From Dokdonella koreensis DS-123 (GTDB lineage Bacteria > Pseudomonadota > Gammaproteobacteria > Xanthomonadales > Rhodanobacteraceae): 64,000 nucleotides of DNA. A program made the translations under genes and the position numbers. Shown piece after piece: positions 48,739-57,913 of the stretch; the first letter of the stretch is position 1, and each line of letters starts with the position of its first letter. The stretch spans positions 910,686 to 974,685 of the forward strand of contig NZ_CP015249.1 of NCBI RefSeq assembly GCF_001632775.1. Direction: 5' to 3'. Under the pieces are notes generated by a model that was not told the DNA's origin, did no database searches, and saw nothing but the letters and a program-made list of their open reading frames with translations.

Positions 48739-51159
48739 TCAGGGGGCGTCGAAACCGTCGTCGAACAGCGCGTCGTTGGGCGGCCGGACGACGGTGAAGG
48801 TCACCATCGCCGGCGTCGTCGCCTGGCCGTCGCCGGCGGCATAGGTGAAGCCGTCCGTGCCGAGGAAGCCCGGATCGGGCCGGTAGACGAAGCCGCCGGC
48901 GGCATCGAGCCAGAGCGTGCCATGGTTCGGGCCGGCCACCAGCGCCGCCGTCAGCAGGTCGGCGTTCGGGTCGGTATCGTTGGCGAGCACGCCCGGCGCG
49001 GCGACCTTGAGCACGCTGTCGAGAACGACCGTGTAGGCATCGTCTGCGGCGACCGGCGGCAGGTTCGGCGCGGTGACGGTCAGTGTCGCACTGGCGGGAT
49101 CGGTGGTGGCACCGACGGTCGTCTGCAGGGCGCCGGCGTTGAGCGTCTGCGTGAATACGCCACTGGCGTTGACGGTGACCGCGATACTGACCGTGCAGAA
49201 ACCCTCGGCCGGAACTGTCGCGCCCGCGGCGAGCGCGAAGTTGCCGGCGCCGGGTGTGGCCGTCAGGCTGCCGCCGGTGCACGAGGTGGTGGCCTCGGCC
49301 GGCTCGGCGATGACGACCGGCGCGGGCAGCGCTCCCACGAGGTCGGTGGTGAGTCGGGCGGCGACGTCGTTGGCATTGGTCAGCGTGATCGTCAGCGTGG
49401 ACGTTTCGCCGCCGAGGATCGCGTCGGGCGCGAACGCGAGGCCGAGCGTCGGGGCGAGGAAGAGGCGGTACTCGAAGGCGCCGATGTCGGCGGCGGGGCC
49501 GGTCACGCGCGAGAAGCCTGGTCCACGCTGGTCGGTCGCCAGGTTCTGGCCGTTGTTGCCGGCGTCGATGGCCGGGCTGCCGGGCAGCAGCGCCCGCGTC
49601 CGCGAGAGGCCGCCGTTGTCCTGCAGCGGGCCGAGCAGCGGATCGGCACTGAGCGTGCCGGCAGGCAGTGTCGTGCCGGCCGCGTTGACGATGAGGTTGT
49701 TGGCGCCGGTGATCTCGCCGCGGAAGGCGATCAGGTCGGCACGCACCGGGTTGGCGTTGGGCGCCTGGTTGCCCGCGATCAGCGTGCTCTGGAACTGGCT
49801 GGCCCCCACTGCCTGTGTATCGACGATGCCACCGCCGACGCCGCCGGTCGCCGTTGCGGCGGTGGCGACATTGGCCGTGATCGTGCTGTTGCTCACGCGC
49901 AGCGGCATCGTCTGCATGTAGTAACCGGAGCGGTTGCCCTGGAATAGCGCGCCGGCGTTGCCGGCTGTGTTGTCGGAAATCGTGCTGTTGGTGATCGTCA
50001 GTGCGTTGTAGTCGGCGAACACGCCACCGCCGATGTCGGCGGCGTTGCCGCTGACGGACGAAGCACTCAGCGTCCACAATCCGCCGAAGTTGTGGATGCC
50101 GCCGCCGGCGGCCTGCCCGGCCTCGCTGAAGGCCGTGTTGCCGTCGATCTGGGAGTGGCTGACGGTGCGGTTCGAACCGTTGGCGGCGACGTAGATGCCG
50201 CCGCCGAGCGCCTGCCCGGAGGCCTGGATCGTGTTGTGGGCGATCGTGCAGCCGGTCAGCGTCATCTGCGCGCCGTAGGTGCTGACGCTTACGCCACCGC
50301 CCGCAGCGGCGATGCAGGCCGTCGATGCGGTGTCGCAGCCGGCGAAGTTGTTCGTGATGATGCTGTTGGTCGCCGTCAGGTTGCGCGTGACTACACCGCC
50401 GCCACTGACTTGCGTGAGTGCCGTGGCGCCGCCGGTCTCGGCGCGGTTGCCGCTGATGATGCTGTCGGTCAGCGTGATCGTGCCGCTCAGGCCGGTGGCG
50501 AGGCCGCCGCCGGCGACGTTGACGGCAGCGCCGCCGGGCACGACGCCGGTGGCGACATTGTTCGAGATCGTGCTGCGCAGCGCGGTGATGCCGTTGCGGG
50601 CGTAGAGGCCGCCCCCGGCCACACCGCCGGAGCCGGCCTTGCTGGAGGCGATGCAGGCGGTAACGGTCGAGTCGGTCAGCGCGAGCGCGCCGCCGGCCGA
50701 AGCGGCGCAACCGCCTGCGGCGATGTCCACGGCCGCGTCGGCGCGGCCGTTGGTGAGCGTGAGGCCGGTCAGGGCCAGCGTACCGTTACCGCTGTGGAAG
50801 AAGATCCGGCCGAGTGCGTTGCCGTCGATGGCGAGTGCATCGCGGCCCGGGCCGATGATCGTCAGCGCGTTGCGCGCTACCGCGATCTGGCCGCCGGTCA
50901 GCGTGATCGATGGGCAGGCCAGCCCGGTGAGATCCACCGTGTCGCCCTCGCTGGCCGCCGCCACGACGTTGCGCAGCGTGCCGCTGCCGCCGTCGTCGGC
51001 GCAGCTGGTGACCGGGAGCGTCGCCGCGAGCACCGCAGGCGTCGCGAGGGCCAGCAGCACGGCGGCGGCCAGCGGCTGGATGTGGGCTCGAATGCGCGGC
51101 GAGGGCGTTGCGGCTGCACGGGCCGGCGCGGAGTGGGACGGACGGGGCGATATGGGCAT
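48739..51159 (-). CDS. Large secreted beta-helix protein with LF-DGF tail
   Basis: The 806-residue protein has a signal peptide (about 28–46, IQPLAAAVLLALATPAVLAA in part). A right-handed parallel beta-helix follows (about 80–480) with many GGGI/NST repeats. A choice-of-anchor Q segment (PLLGPLQDNGGL, then GSPAIDAGNN and ADIGAFEY) and an Ig-like region (about 560–680) come next. A cadherin-like/VCBS-type module (AADDAYTVVLDSV, LANDTDPNADLLTAALVAG) precedes the terminal ALFDDGFDAP. Beta-helix proteins of this sort often bind or degrade polysaccharide, but no catalytic residues are identified. The ATG at 51159 is chosen so that the signal peptide is near the N-terminus; a TTG at 51201 is possible. 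Confidence 0.85.
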   Translation of the reverse strand: MPISPRPSHSAPARAAATPSPRIRAHIQPLAAAVLLALATPAVLAATLPVTSCADDGGSGTLRNVVAAASEGDTVDLTGLACPSITLTGGQIAVARNALTIIGPGRDALAIDGNALGRIFFHSGNGTLALTGLTLTNGRADAAVDIAAGGCAASAGGALALTDSTVTACIASSKAGSGGVAGGGLYARNGITALRSTISNNVATGVVPGGAAVNVAGGGLATGLSGTITLTDSIISGNRAETGGATALTQVSGGGVVTRNLTATNSIITNNFAGCDTASTACIAAAGGGVSVSTYGAQMTLTGCTIAHNTIQASGQALGGGIYVAANGSNRTVSHSQIDGNTAFSEAGQAAGGGIHNFGGLWTLSASSVSGNAADIGGGVFADYNALTITNSTISDNTAGNAGALFQGNRSGYYMQTMPLRVSNSTITANVATAATATGGVGGGIVDTQAVGASQFQSTLIAGNQAPNANPVRADLIAFRGEITGANNLIVNAAGTTLPAGTLSADPLLGPLQDNGGLSRTRALLPGSPAIDAGNNGQNLATDQRGPGFSRVTGPAADIGAFEYRLFLAPTLGLAFAPDAILGGETSTLTITLTNANDVAARLTTDLVGALPAPVVIAEPAEATTSCTGGSLTATPGAGNFALAAGATVPAEGFCTVSIAVTVNASGVFTQTLNAGALQTTVGATTDPASATLTVTAPNLPPVAADDAYTVVLDSVLKVAAPGVLANDTDPNADLLTAALVAGPNHGTLWLDAAGGFVYRPDPGFLGTDGFTYAAGDGQATTPAMVTFTVVRPPNDALFDDGFDAP

Positions 51160-51311
51160 GGTGGATTCCGAAAAGAGGGCCTGATGGGTATGCCTCGGCA
51201 ACCGGCGGCGACGCCGCTAGCGGTAGGGCCACAGGGCATGGATCGGAGCGGGGTGCCGGCCGGATGGATCGGCCGCCGCACCCCGCGGGATGCGGCGGAG
51301 GCGGATTCAGT

Positions 51312-54302
51312 TCATCGCTTGCGGCCAACGATCAGGTTGTCGAGCTTCGCCCACGCCGAGTTGCTGTTGGGCGAATCGACAATCAGGCTGGTGATCGGCA
51401 CGCGGCTGGTGAAGCCGCGGAACGAAAGCGCCTGGTTGGTGTTGCCGAGCGCCACGAAACTGCCGTCGCTCAAGCTCAGCCAGATCGGTCCGCCGGAACC
51501 GTCGCCGTAGCCGTTGCTCTCCCAGAAATAGCCCCCGACCGCCGTCACCGGCGTCGTGAACGTGATGACGATCTGATCGGCGCTGTTGTTGTGCGAGATC
51601 ACGCCGGGAAAGTTGTAGAGGCCGGCGTGAGCGCCGCTCTGTGTGTAGATGCTGTAGGAAAAGCCGGCGCCGGAAAACGTCAGCGGCGCGAAGATCTCCT
51701 GGTTGGCCGGCACACCGGTGAAGCCTTCTTCGTAGTATCCGGTCTGGACGTGCGGCAGGAACGCCTCGCGCGAGGTGTAGATGCCGGGCGGGTGGTGTTC
51801 GATGTCGAAACCGTCGCCGAACAGCGCGTCGACCACGCGGATCGACAGCGCGATCGGCACGGTGATTCGGGGCTGGTCGGGATCGCTGGTCGCGATACAC
51901 AGCGATGCGGCGTGGTCGCCGAGCGCAAGACCGGCGGTGTCGACGTCGAGCGTGAGGGCCGCCGATGCGCCAGCGGCGATCTGGCCCTGCAGTGGTGCGG
52001 CGCGCAGCCAGGCCACATCGCCCGGCGCGTCGCAGCTGCCTGCCGTCTCGGTAAGGCGGTAGTGCAGCAGGCTGCCGGGTTGACCGGCATTGGCCAGCGT
52101 CAGCGTGCGGCTGCCGGAGGTGCCGATCTCGAGCGTAAGGTCGACCGGCGCGGTGTCCAGCGCCGCGGCCGGTACGAAGTTCCCGACTGCCAGCGCCACC
52201 GGAACCGCCACGCTCTCGTAGCCGCTGGCGATGCACAGGTTCGCCGTGTGCACGCCTTCGGCGAGGCCGGTCGGGTCCAGCGTGAGGTCGATCGTGGTTG
52301 GAGAGGCACCGGCGGCGATGCTGCCGGACGTGGCCGCCAACGACAGCCACGGGACGTCGGCCAGATTCGTGCAGCCCGGTGCGGTCTGCTCGGCGCGAAC
52401 CAGCAGCGAGCGGATCGGCCCGGAGTTGGTGACGAGCGGGAAGAAGCTGCCGTCGGCGACCCGGTAGTAGCTCGCTTCGGGCTCGTTGCGCGACAAGGCA
52501 TCGCTGGCGCTTCGGTCCAGGGACGCATAGCCGCCGGCCGGCAGGCGTACGCCGATGTAGACGCTGCCGCTGTCGAGCGTGATGCCGAGCGAGCTCAGGT
52601 CTGCGCGGTTGAATGCATAGTTGGGATAGGTCGGGGTGGAGGCGGTGGCGGCTACCGTGCCGAGCAGGTCGCCCGGGCCGCCGTCGGGCCCGTTGTCGTC
52701 GAAGACAGCCACCTCGTAGGCGAATTGCGCGGTAGGGCTGCCGTCGCGCGTCAGGGCGGTGCACACGGTCGTGAACGTAGCCGGATAGAACGTCGGCGTG
52801 AACTTGTCGAGCAGCGTGGTCGACGTCGAATTGCTGCCAAATGCGTCTTCGGCCGAATCGTCGTCGTGGATGATCAGGCCCGGCACTTCCGGACCGCAGC
52901 CGGCGGCGCCGGTGACGGCCGTGGGCGGCACGGCTACCGGTGGCCGGGCGGCGGCTTCGGCCGCCAGCGTGTCGTGCTGGCGCCGGTACTCGGCCAACCG
53001 CTCGGCGATGGGCCGCGCTGCCGGCGCGGCGATCGGCGGTGGCCGGTAGCCGGTTGCCGAGTCGCCCTCGACCAGCGACCAGTCCAGTGTGCGGTCGCCG
53101 GCATTGCCGATCGTCAGCGTGGCCGTCACCGGTGCGCCGCTCCCGAGCGGAGCGGTAGCGGCGACCGTGACGGGCGAAGCAGCGATGACCGGCCCACCGA
53201 CGTCGAGCGTCACCGTGGCGCTGGCCGCCAGCACCGTCGCTGCGCCGCCTCGGGTCCAGCGGATCGAGGAGGGCGCCGGGCGCGGCATCGGCGTGTTGTA
53301 GGAATACGGCGATGCGGCCGCGCCGAATCGCCGGTCGGCGGTCAGGCCGATCGTCGCCGAGCCGCCGTTGTCCCAGCCTTCCGGGTCGTAGTTGCCGAGC
53401 AATTCATGACCGAAGATCGTGTTCTGGTACTGGAATGCGATGGAGCCGTCCTCGCCGAGCACAGCCTGGGCGCTCAGCCGCCCCGGCGTCTCGCCGGTCG
53501 ATGTCCAGTTGACCCCCCAGAAGACGTGCCCGCGATCCCACTGCACGACGAGCCGGCGGTCCGGTGCCTGGCCGCGCACCTGCCACCAGACGCCGCCCTG
53601 GATGTTGTTGAGCAGGTCCCAGAACGGCGTGATGAAGCCGTTGGCGTCGAATGGCGCGCGCCCGGTCTGCAGCGGGCTGTTGTCATCGATGAACAGGATC
53701 TGCCCGTCGCAGCGTGAGCCGAGCGCCTTGATGAAGCCGCCGTTGGAGACGCACAGGCGGTCACTCGCGACTCCGTAGAACGGAAACGCGAACGGCAGCA
53801 CGATCTCGCGCTCACCGCCCCAGGCGTTCATGTCGAATGCGGTGCCGGTGCTGCGGACGTCGACGAAGTCGAGCGGTTGGGTGTCGTCGTAAGCGTAGCG
53901 GATGAGGTCGTCCTGGGCGGTCCAGGTGACGGTATGGGTGGCGCTGGTGCGCGCGACGATCCGATGGTGGTGGACCTGACTGGCGCCGGGAGCCAGCGCC
54001 AGTGCGGCGTGGTCGAGCAGGCGGCCGCTGGCGCTGTCCTCGAGGGTCGAGTAGGCCAGCGGTGTCGGGGAGGTATTGGTGACGGTGTAGCAGAAGTCGA
54101 CGACGTCGCCGACATTGACCTGGGCATGGCTGGCGCTGCCGCAGGTCGAGCTGTCGCCATGCGGGGTCAGGCCCACCGTCAGGGTGAGGCCGGTGCCGGC
54201 CGGCGCGGCCGGCACCGCGCCCGGCAGCGCGATCAGGAGCGCCAGGACCGGCAGGGACGACGGGCCACTGGCGGCGCGTCGGGAGGGCGTGCGAAGAGTC
54301 AC
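51312..54302 (-). CDS. Very large secreted multidomain protein
   Basis: The 996-residue protein has a signal peptide (about 16–32, LPVLALLIALPGAVPAA). A DUF11-like repeat follows (about 40–120), then a lectin- or nidogen-like region around residues 130–330 (FDMNAWGGEREIVLPFAFPFYGV in part, FITPFWDLLN). Several Ig/ASH-type repeats with the phrase SLCIA/NLCIA come next, with ALFGDGFDIEHH near residue 826. A final domain of about 165 residues (REAFLPHVQTGYYEEGF, then GGYFWESN) resembles a carbohydrate-binding-like domain. Its function is unknown; surface adhesion is plausible. The GTG at 54302 is supported by GAGGA six bases upstream. It follows the CadC-like regulator gene on the same strand. 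Confidence 0.85.
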   Translation of the reverse strand: MTLRTPSRRAASGPSSLPVLALLIALPGAVPAAPAGTGLTLTVGLTPHGDSSTCGSASHAQVNVGDVVDFCYTVTNTSPTPLAYSTLEDSASGRLLDHAALALAPGASQVHHHRIVARTSATHTVTWTAQDDLIRYAYDDTQPLDFVDVRSTGTAFDMNAWGGEREIVLPFAFPFYGVASDRLCVSNGGFIKALGSRCDGQILFIDDNSPLQTGRAPFDANGFITPFWDLLNNIQGGVWWQVRGQAPDRRLVVQWDRGHVFWGVNWTSTGETPGRLSAQAVLGEDGSIAFQYQNTIFGHELLGNYDPEGWDNGGSATIGLTADRRFGAAASPYSYNTPMPRPAPSSIRWTRGGAATVLAASATVTLDVGGPVIAASPVTVAATAPLGSGAPVTATLTIGNAGDRTLDWSLVEGDSATGYRPPPIAAPAARPIAERLAEYRRQHDTLAAEAAARPPVAVPPTAVTGAAGCGPEVPGLIIHDDDSAEDAFGSNSTSTTLLDKFTPTFYPATFTTVCTALTRDGSPTAQFAYEVAVFDDNGPDGGPGDLLGTVAATASTPTYPNYAFNRADLSSLGITLDSGSVYIGVRLPAGGYASLDRSASDALSRNEPEASYYRVADGSFFPLVTNSGPIRSLLVRAEQTAPGCTNLADVPWLSLAATSGSIAAGASPTTIDLTLDPTGLAEGVHTANLCIASGYESVAVPVALAVGNFVPAAALDTAPVDLTLEIGTSGSRTLTLANAGQPGSLLHYRLTETAGSCDAPGDVAWLRAAPLQGQIAAGASAALTLDVDTAGLALGDHAASLCIATSDPDQPRITVPIALSIRVVDALFGDGFDIEHHPPGIYTSREAFLPHVQTGYYEEGFTGVPANQEIFAPLTFSGAGFSYSIYTQSGAHAGLYNFPGVISHNNSADQIVITFTTPVTAVGGYFWESNGYGDGSGGPIWLSLSDGSFVALGNTNQALSFRGFTSRVPITSLIVDSPNSNSAWAKLDNLIVGRKR

Positions 54303-54308
54303 GGAAGA

Positions 54309-54313
54309 TCCTC
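54309..54313 (-). promoter_or_regulatory. Ribosome binding site supporting a GTG start
   Basis: GAGGA on the minus strand lies six bases before the GTG at 54302 of the large secreted protein. It decides that non-ATG start. Confidence 0.6.
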
Positions 54314-54563
54314 GTGGGTTCGATGGTCGCCTGCGGGACGGGCCGTAGGACGGGTATCGAACCTAGGAGCCGACACGCTCGGCCTGCAAGCGGCGGACAT
54401 GATCGGTCCGTCGACAGGCCGTGGTTGGCGTTTACAACGCATTGTTTCCAGGAGGTTTCGAAGCGTGCCGGATGCGGTCGGGCGGGACCGATGAGCAAAC
54501 CGTCAGGTGAGCTTTCCGGGCCATTGGACCGTTAGGCCCGTTGCTTGCGCACCGCCGCCGCCG

Positions 54564-56960
54564 TCAGGGTTGCTGGACCAGGCCGCTCCCGGCGACCGGC
54601 GGCACCTGCACGGCCAGTGGAATCGGTCGCTCGCCGGCCAGGGCGCGGGCGGTCCCGAGCGCGGTTCGCCAGGCCTCCGGCTGGCCGAGCGCGTGGTAGA
54701 GCCGTACCTGCATCAGGGCGACGTCGAAATCCTCCGCCCCCCACCGCCCCAGCCGCGCCGTGACGAGGCTGGCGCGGGCCGGATCGCCGGCGTCGAGCAG
54801 GGCGCCGGCATAGGACTCGGCCACCATGCGGATGTGGTAGGGCGTGCCTTCGCGTTCGGCCGTGGCCGTGGCCGTGTCGTAGATCGCAATCGCGCGCTCG
54901 TGCTGGCCGTCGGCCCAGCACTGCTCGGCTTCGGCCAGGTGCACGCGCAAGACCGTTTCATGCACGGTCTGGGCGCCGAGCCGCCGCGTCAGGTCGGCCG
55001 TCTCGGCCTCCGCCTCGGCACGACGGCCGGCTCCGCGCAGCGCACGCAGGCGCGTCAATGCCAGATCGACCCGGGTCGTGGAAAAGCCGCGCACGCCCGC
55101 CAGCGCGTCCAGGGCGCGGGCGGACTGCTCAGCCGCGACATCGAAGCGGCCTTGGACCAACGCGAGCTGGGCGAGCTGCCCCTCGATCATCGCGCGCAGA
55201 CCTGCTTCCTCGACTGGATCGGCCGCAGATGCGACTGCTGCCAGCAGCGTGCGCGCCTCGGTCAGGCGGCCGTTCGCGATCAGGCCGAGGGCACCCGTGA
55301 AGTCGAGGTAGTTGAGCGACTCCTTGCTCGTGGCGCCGGCCAGCTTCGGCCGCATGCGTTCATACAGGGCCAGCGCCGGCGCGGCCTGCAAGAGTTGCAG
55401 GTGGACCTGAATCTGGTTGATGACGGGTGTGATCAGCCGTTCGGTCGCACCGAAACGCTCCACCGTACGGATCGATCGCTCCAGCAGCGGGAGTGCTTCG
55501 GCGGCGCGATGGCTGGCAGCGTCGAGGCCCGCCTCGGCGTTGTCGACCCGGGCCAACTGGAGGGAATCATTGGCCATGGTGAACAACACCCGCGCGCGCT
55601 CGTAGTCCGCGCGCGCGAGCGCGCTGCGATCGGCGATCGCGTAGGTGATCGCCCGCCCGAGATGTGCGGAGCCCAGGTAGACCGGGTTGTCGAGCGGGTC
55701 CAGCAGGTCGATCGCCTCGTCGTAGCTGCGGACCGAGGCCTCGACGTCGACGGTGTCGAGAAAGCCCATCAGGTTCAGTGCGCGGGCACGCAGGACCGGA
55801 TCGTCCTCGGCTGAAACGGTGGTCAGCAGCTTGGTCAGCCGTTCGCGCGTGGCTGCGTCGCGGTCGTTCGCATTGTCGATCCGCGCCAACTGCAATTGAA
55901 TCTCGGGAAGCTCGCGAACGGCGGCGGGAGCGCCTTCGATCAATGTTTGCGCTCCGGCGAAGTCATCGGCCAGCAGTGCCGCCTCGATGCGTTGCAGCAA
56001 CTGAGCCGTGGAGGGTGGTGGGGCGTCGCCGACGGAAAGCGGCGGGTTCTTCCCGAAGTAAGCGATCAACTGATCGGCCGCCGCCTGGGCCGCGAGCAGA
56101 GCGTCGGGCGAGTAAGCCCGGGCGACACGTTCGCTGCCTTGCGCATCGTGCAGCACCAGCCGGACCATCCAGCCGTTCGATTGCCGCATCGCCGAGGTGG
56201 CGACGATTGCCGTCGCGCCCGTGGCACCGCGCACGCGGGCGGCCAGCTCGCCGGCATCGCCACCGTCGCGGCTCAGCGCCACGATGTCGGAGCTCGGTAT
56301 CACCGGCACGGCGGCTTGACGCAGCCGGCCGACCACGAAATCCATGAGGCCCAGGCGCATCCAGGTCGAGTCGGCGCTGTCACCGGGACTGGTCACTTCG
56401 GTCGGCAGCACACCGGTCGCGCCGGCAGCCCGGGCGAACGCCGGCCCCTGCGCTGACTGATCGCGATCGCGGTGCCACAGTACGCTGCCGAGCGTCACCG
56501 TGCCGGCCGCCAAGGCCAGCGCGGCCCGGACCAACCAGCGCCGTACGCGCGCGGTGTTGCGCGGCGGCGGAGAGAGGGCGGCCGCGAGCGGCTCGCTTTC
56601 ACGGGCCGCCTGCGCGGCATCCTCTTCGATCGTCGGCGCGACCCAGTGGAAGCCGAAGTGCGCGATCGTCCGGATCACCGCCTGCTGCTCGCCGTCGTCG
56701 TCGAGGATGCGCCGCACCTTGCGCATCAGCTGGCGGATCTGTGTATCGGTGACGTCGGCCCGGCTCCAGACCGTGGCACCGAGTTCACCGTGCCCAACCG
56801 CGCGGTCGCGGTTGGCGATCAGGTGGACGATGCAGTCGAAGACCTTCGGCGAGACCGTCAGCACCGTACCGTCGCGGCGCATCTCGCGCGTGGCCGGATC
56901 GACCGCGAACGCGCCGAACCGGTAGCGGGGCCGATAGCGGGGACGTTCGCGTGGACTCAC
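54564..56960 (-). CDS. CadC-like membrane transcription regulator with tetratricopeptide-type repeats
   Basis: The 798-residue protein starts with an OmpR-type winged helix (about 12–108: YRFGAFAVDPATREMRRDG, then LTVSPKVFDCIVHLI). A single membrane helix (about 142–162) is followed by a long periplasmic part. That part begins with a TolB-N-like region (about 185–290) and continues with TPR-like helical repeats (about 300–770). This is the CadC/ToxR architecture: a membrane-bound DNA-binding protein with a periplasmic sensor. The neighbouring secreted protein genes are candidate targets, by inference. The start is a GTG at 56960 without a strong ribosome site. Confidence 0.88.
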   Translation of the reverse strand: MSPRERPRYRPRYRFGAFAVDPATREMRRDGTVLTVSPKVFDCIVHLIANRDRAVGHGELGATVWSRADVTDTQIRQLMRKVRRILDDDGEQQAVIRTIAHFGFHWVAPTIEEDAAQAARESEPLAAALSPPPRNTARVRRWLVRAALALAAGTVTLGSVLWHRDRDQSAQGPAFARAAGATGVLPTEVTSPGDSADSTWMRLGLMDFVVGRLRQAAVPVIPSSDIVALSRDGGDAGELAARVRGATGATAIVATSAMRQSNGWMVRLVLHDAQGSERVARAYSPDALLAAQAAADQLIAYFGKNPPLSVGDAPPPSTAQLLQRIEAALLADDFAGAQTLIEGAPAAVRELPEIQLQLARIDNANDRDAATRERLTKLLTTVSAEDDPVLRARALNLMGFLDTVDVEASVRSYDEAIDLLDPLDNPVYLGSAHLGRAITYAIADRSALARADYERARVLFTMANDSLQLARVDNAEAGLDAASHRAAEALPLLERSIRTVERFGATERLITPVINQIQVHLQLLQAAPALALYERMRPKLAGATSKESLNYLDFTGALGLIANGRLTEARTLLAAVASAADPVEEAGLRAMIEGQLAQLALVQGRFDVAAEQSARALDALAGVRGFSTTRVDLALTRLRALRGAGRRAEAEAETADLTRRLGAQTVHETVLRVHLAEAEQCWADGQHERAIAIYDTATATAEREGTPYHIRMVAESYAGALLDAGDPARASLVTARLGRWGAEDFDVALMQVRLYHALGQPEAWRTALGTARALAGERPIPLAVQVPPVAGSGLVQQP

Positions 56961-57118
56961 GAGGGGGCTCTGCGGTAGCTCAGGTCACAAGGCATCGGGG
57001 CGGCACCAACGAGGCGCCACCCATGGCTCAGAAGTCATTGCGAAGCAATATAGCGTGCGGCGGCCGAGTCGGCCACGGCGGGCGCGACGGCGGCCCGTCC
57101 GCGACGCCGCGGGCCGGT

Positions 57119-57913
57119 TCACCGGCGCGCCTGCGCGGCGGCGTCGAGAAAGGCCTGCATCAGCGGGTCGGCCGGCAGCAGGTCCGCATTGCGGCCGTCG
57201 TGGAATTCCGGGTGCCATTGGACGCCGACGACGAAGGCCGGGCCGTCCACACGGATCGCTTCGACCACGCCGTCGTCGGACCAGGCGCCGGCGACCACGC
57301 CGCGGCCGAGCGCCTTGACGCCCTGGTGGTGGATCGAGTTGACGCGGCCTTCGTGCAGGTCGCCGTAGATGCGGCCGGCCCAGGTTCCCGGATCGAGCCG
57401 CAGCGCGTGGACGTGCTCGTCGTAGAGATCGGCATGCACGTGGTTGGCGCGCGTTGCGCCGTCGGCGCGCAGGTCCTGGTACAGCGTGCCGCCGAAGGCG
57501 ACGTTGATCAGCTGCATGCCGCGGCAGATGCCGAACACCGGCTTGCCGGCAGCGGCGAACCCGCGCAGCAGTTCCAGCTCGAAGCGGTCGCGCAGCATGT
57601 CGATCGCGCCCACGGTATGGGTCGGCGCCTCGCCGTAGGCGGCCGGATCGATGTCGGCGCCTCCCTGCAGGATCAGGCCGTCCAGCGCGGCGACGATGTC
57701 GGGGATGTCGATGTGCGCGCGCCGGATCAGGCTGTCGCGCTCGACCGTCGGCACCATCACCACCATGGCGCCGAGCGCCATGACCCATTGCGCGACCGAC
57801 TGCTCCAGGTACTGCAGCGTCTTGCCGCGGAAGCCCAGTTCCTGCGGCACCTGGCGCAGGATGCGCGGGGAAACGCCGATGATCAGCTTGCGGGGAGTCT
57901 CGGATCCGGTCAT
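57119..57913 (-). CDS. Class I glutamine amidotransferase-like gamma-glutamyl hydrolase (PuuD-like)
   Basis: The 264-residue protein has the nucleophile elbow GICRGMQ (Cys130), GGADIDP, and the His-Glu pair in VGVQWHPEF (His234, Glu236), a full triad. In this family (PuuD and relatives) it hydrolyses gamma-glutamyl amides such as gamma-Glu-GABA. The ATG at 57913 overlaps the stop of the upstream ligase gene by 4 bases (ATGA). So a gamma-glutamyl-forming and a gamma-glutamyl-breaking enzyme are made together. The substrate is unknown. Confidence 0.9.
   Translation of the reverse strand: MTGSETPRKLIIGVSPRILRQVPQELGFRGKTLQYLEQSVAQWVMALGAMVVMVPTVERDSLIRRAHIDIPDIVAALDGLILQGGADIDPAAYGEAPTHTVGAIDMLRDRFELELLRGFAAAGKPVFGICRGMQLINVAFGGTLYQDLRADGATRANHVHADLYDEHVHALRLDPGTWAGRIYGDLHEGRVNSIHHQGVKALGRGVVAGAWSDDGVVEAIRVDGPAFVVGVQWHPEFHDGRNADLLPADPLMQAFLDAAAQARR

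Noticed and set aside
48515-50710. Upstream extension of the FtsX-type permease frame into the beta-helix gene
   Set aside because: The extension is out of frame with the beta-helix protein. The permease has a proper N-terminal membrane helix from the ATG at 48514.
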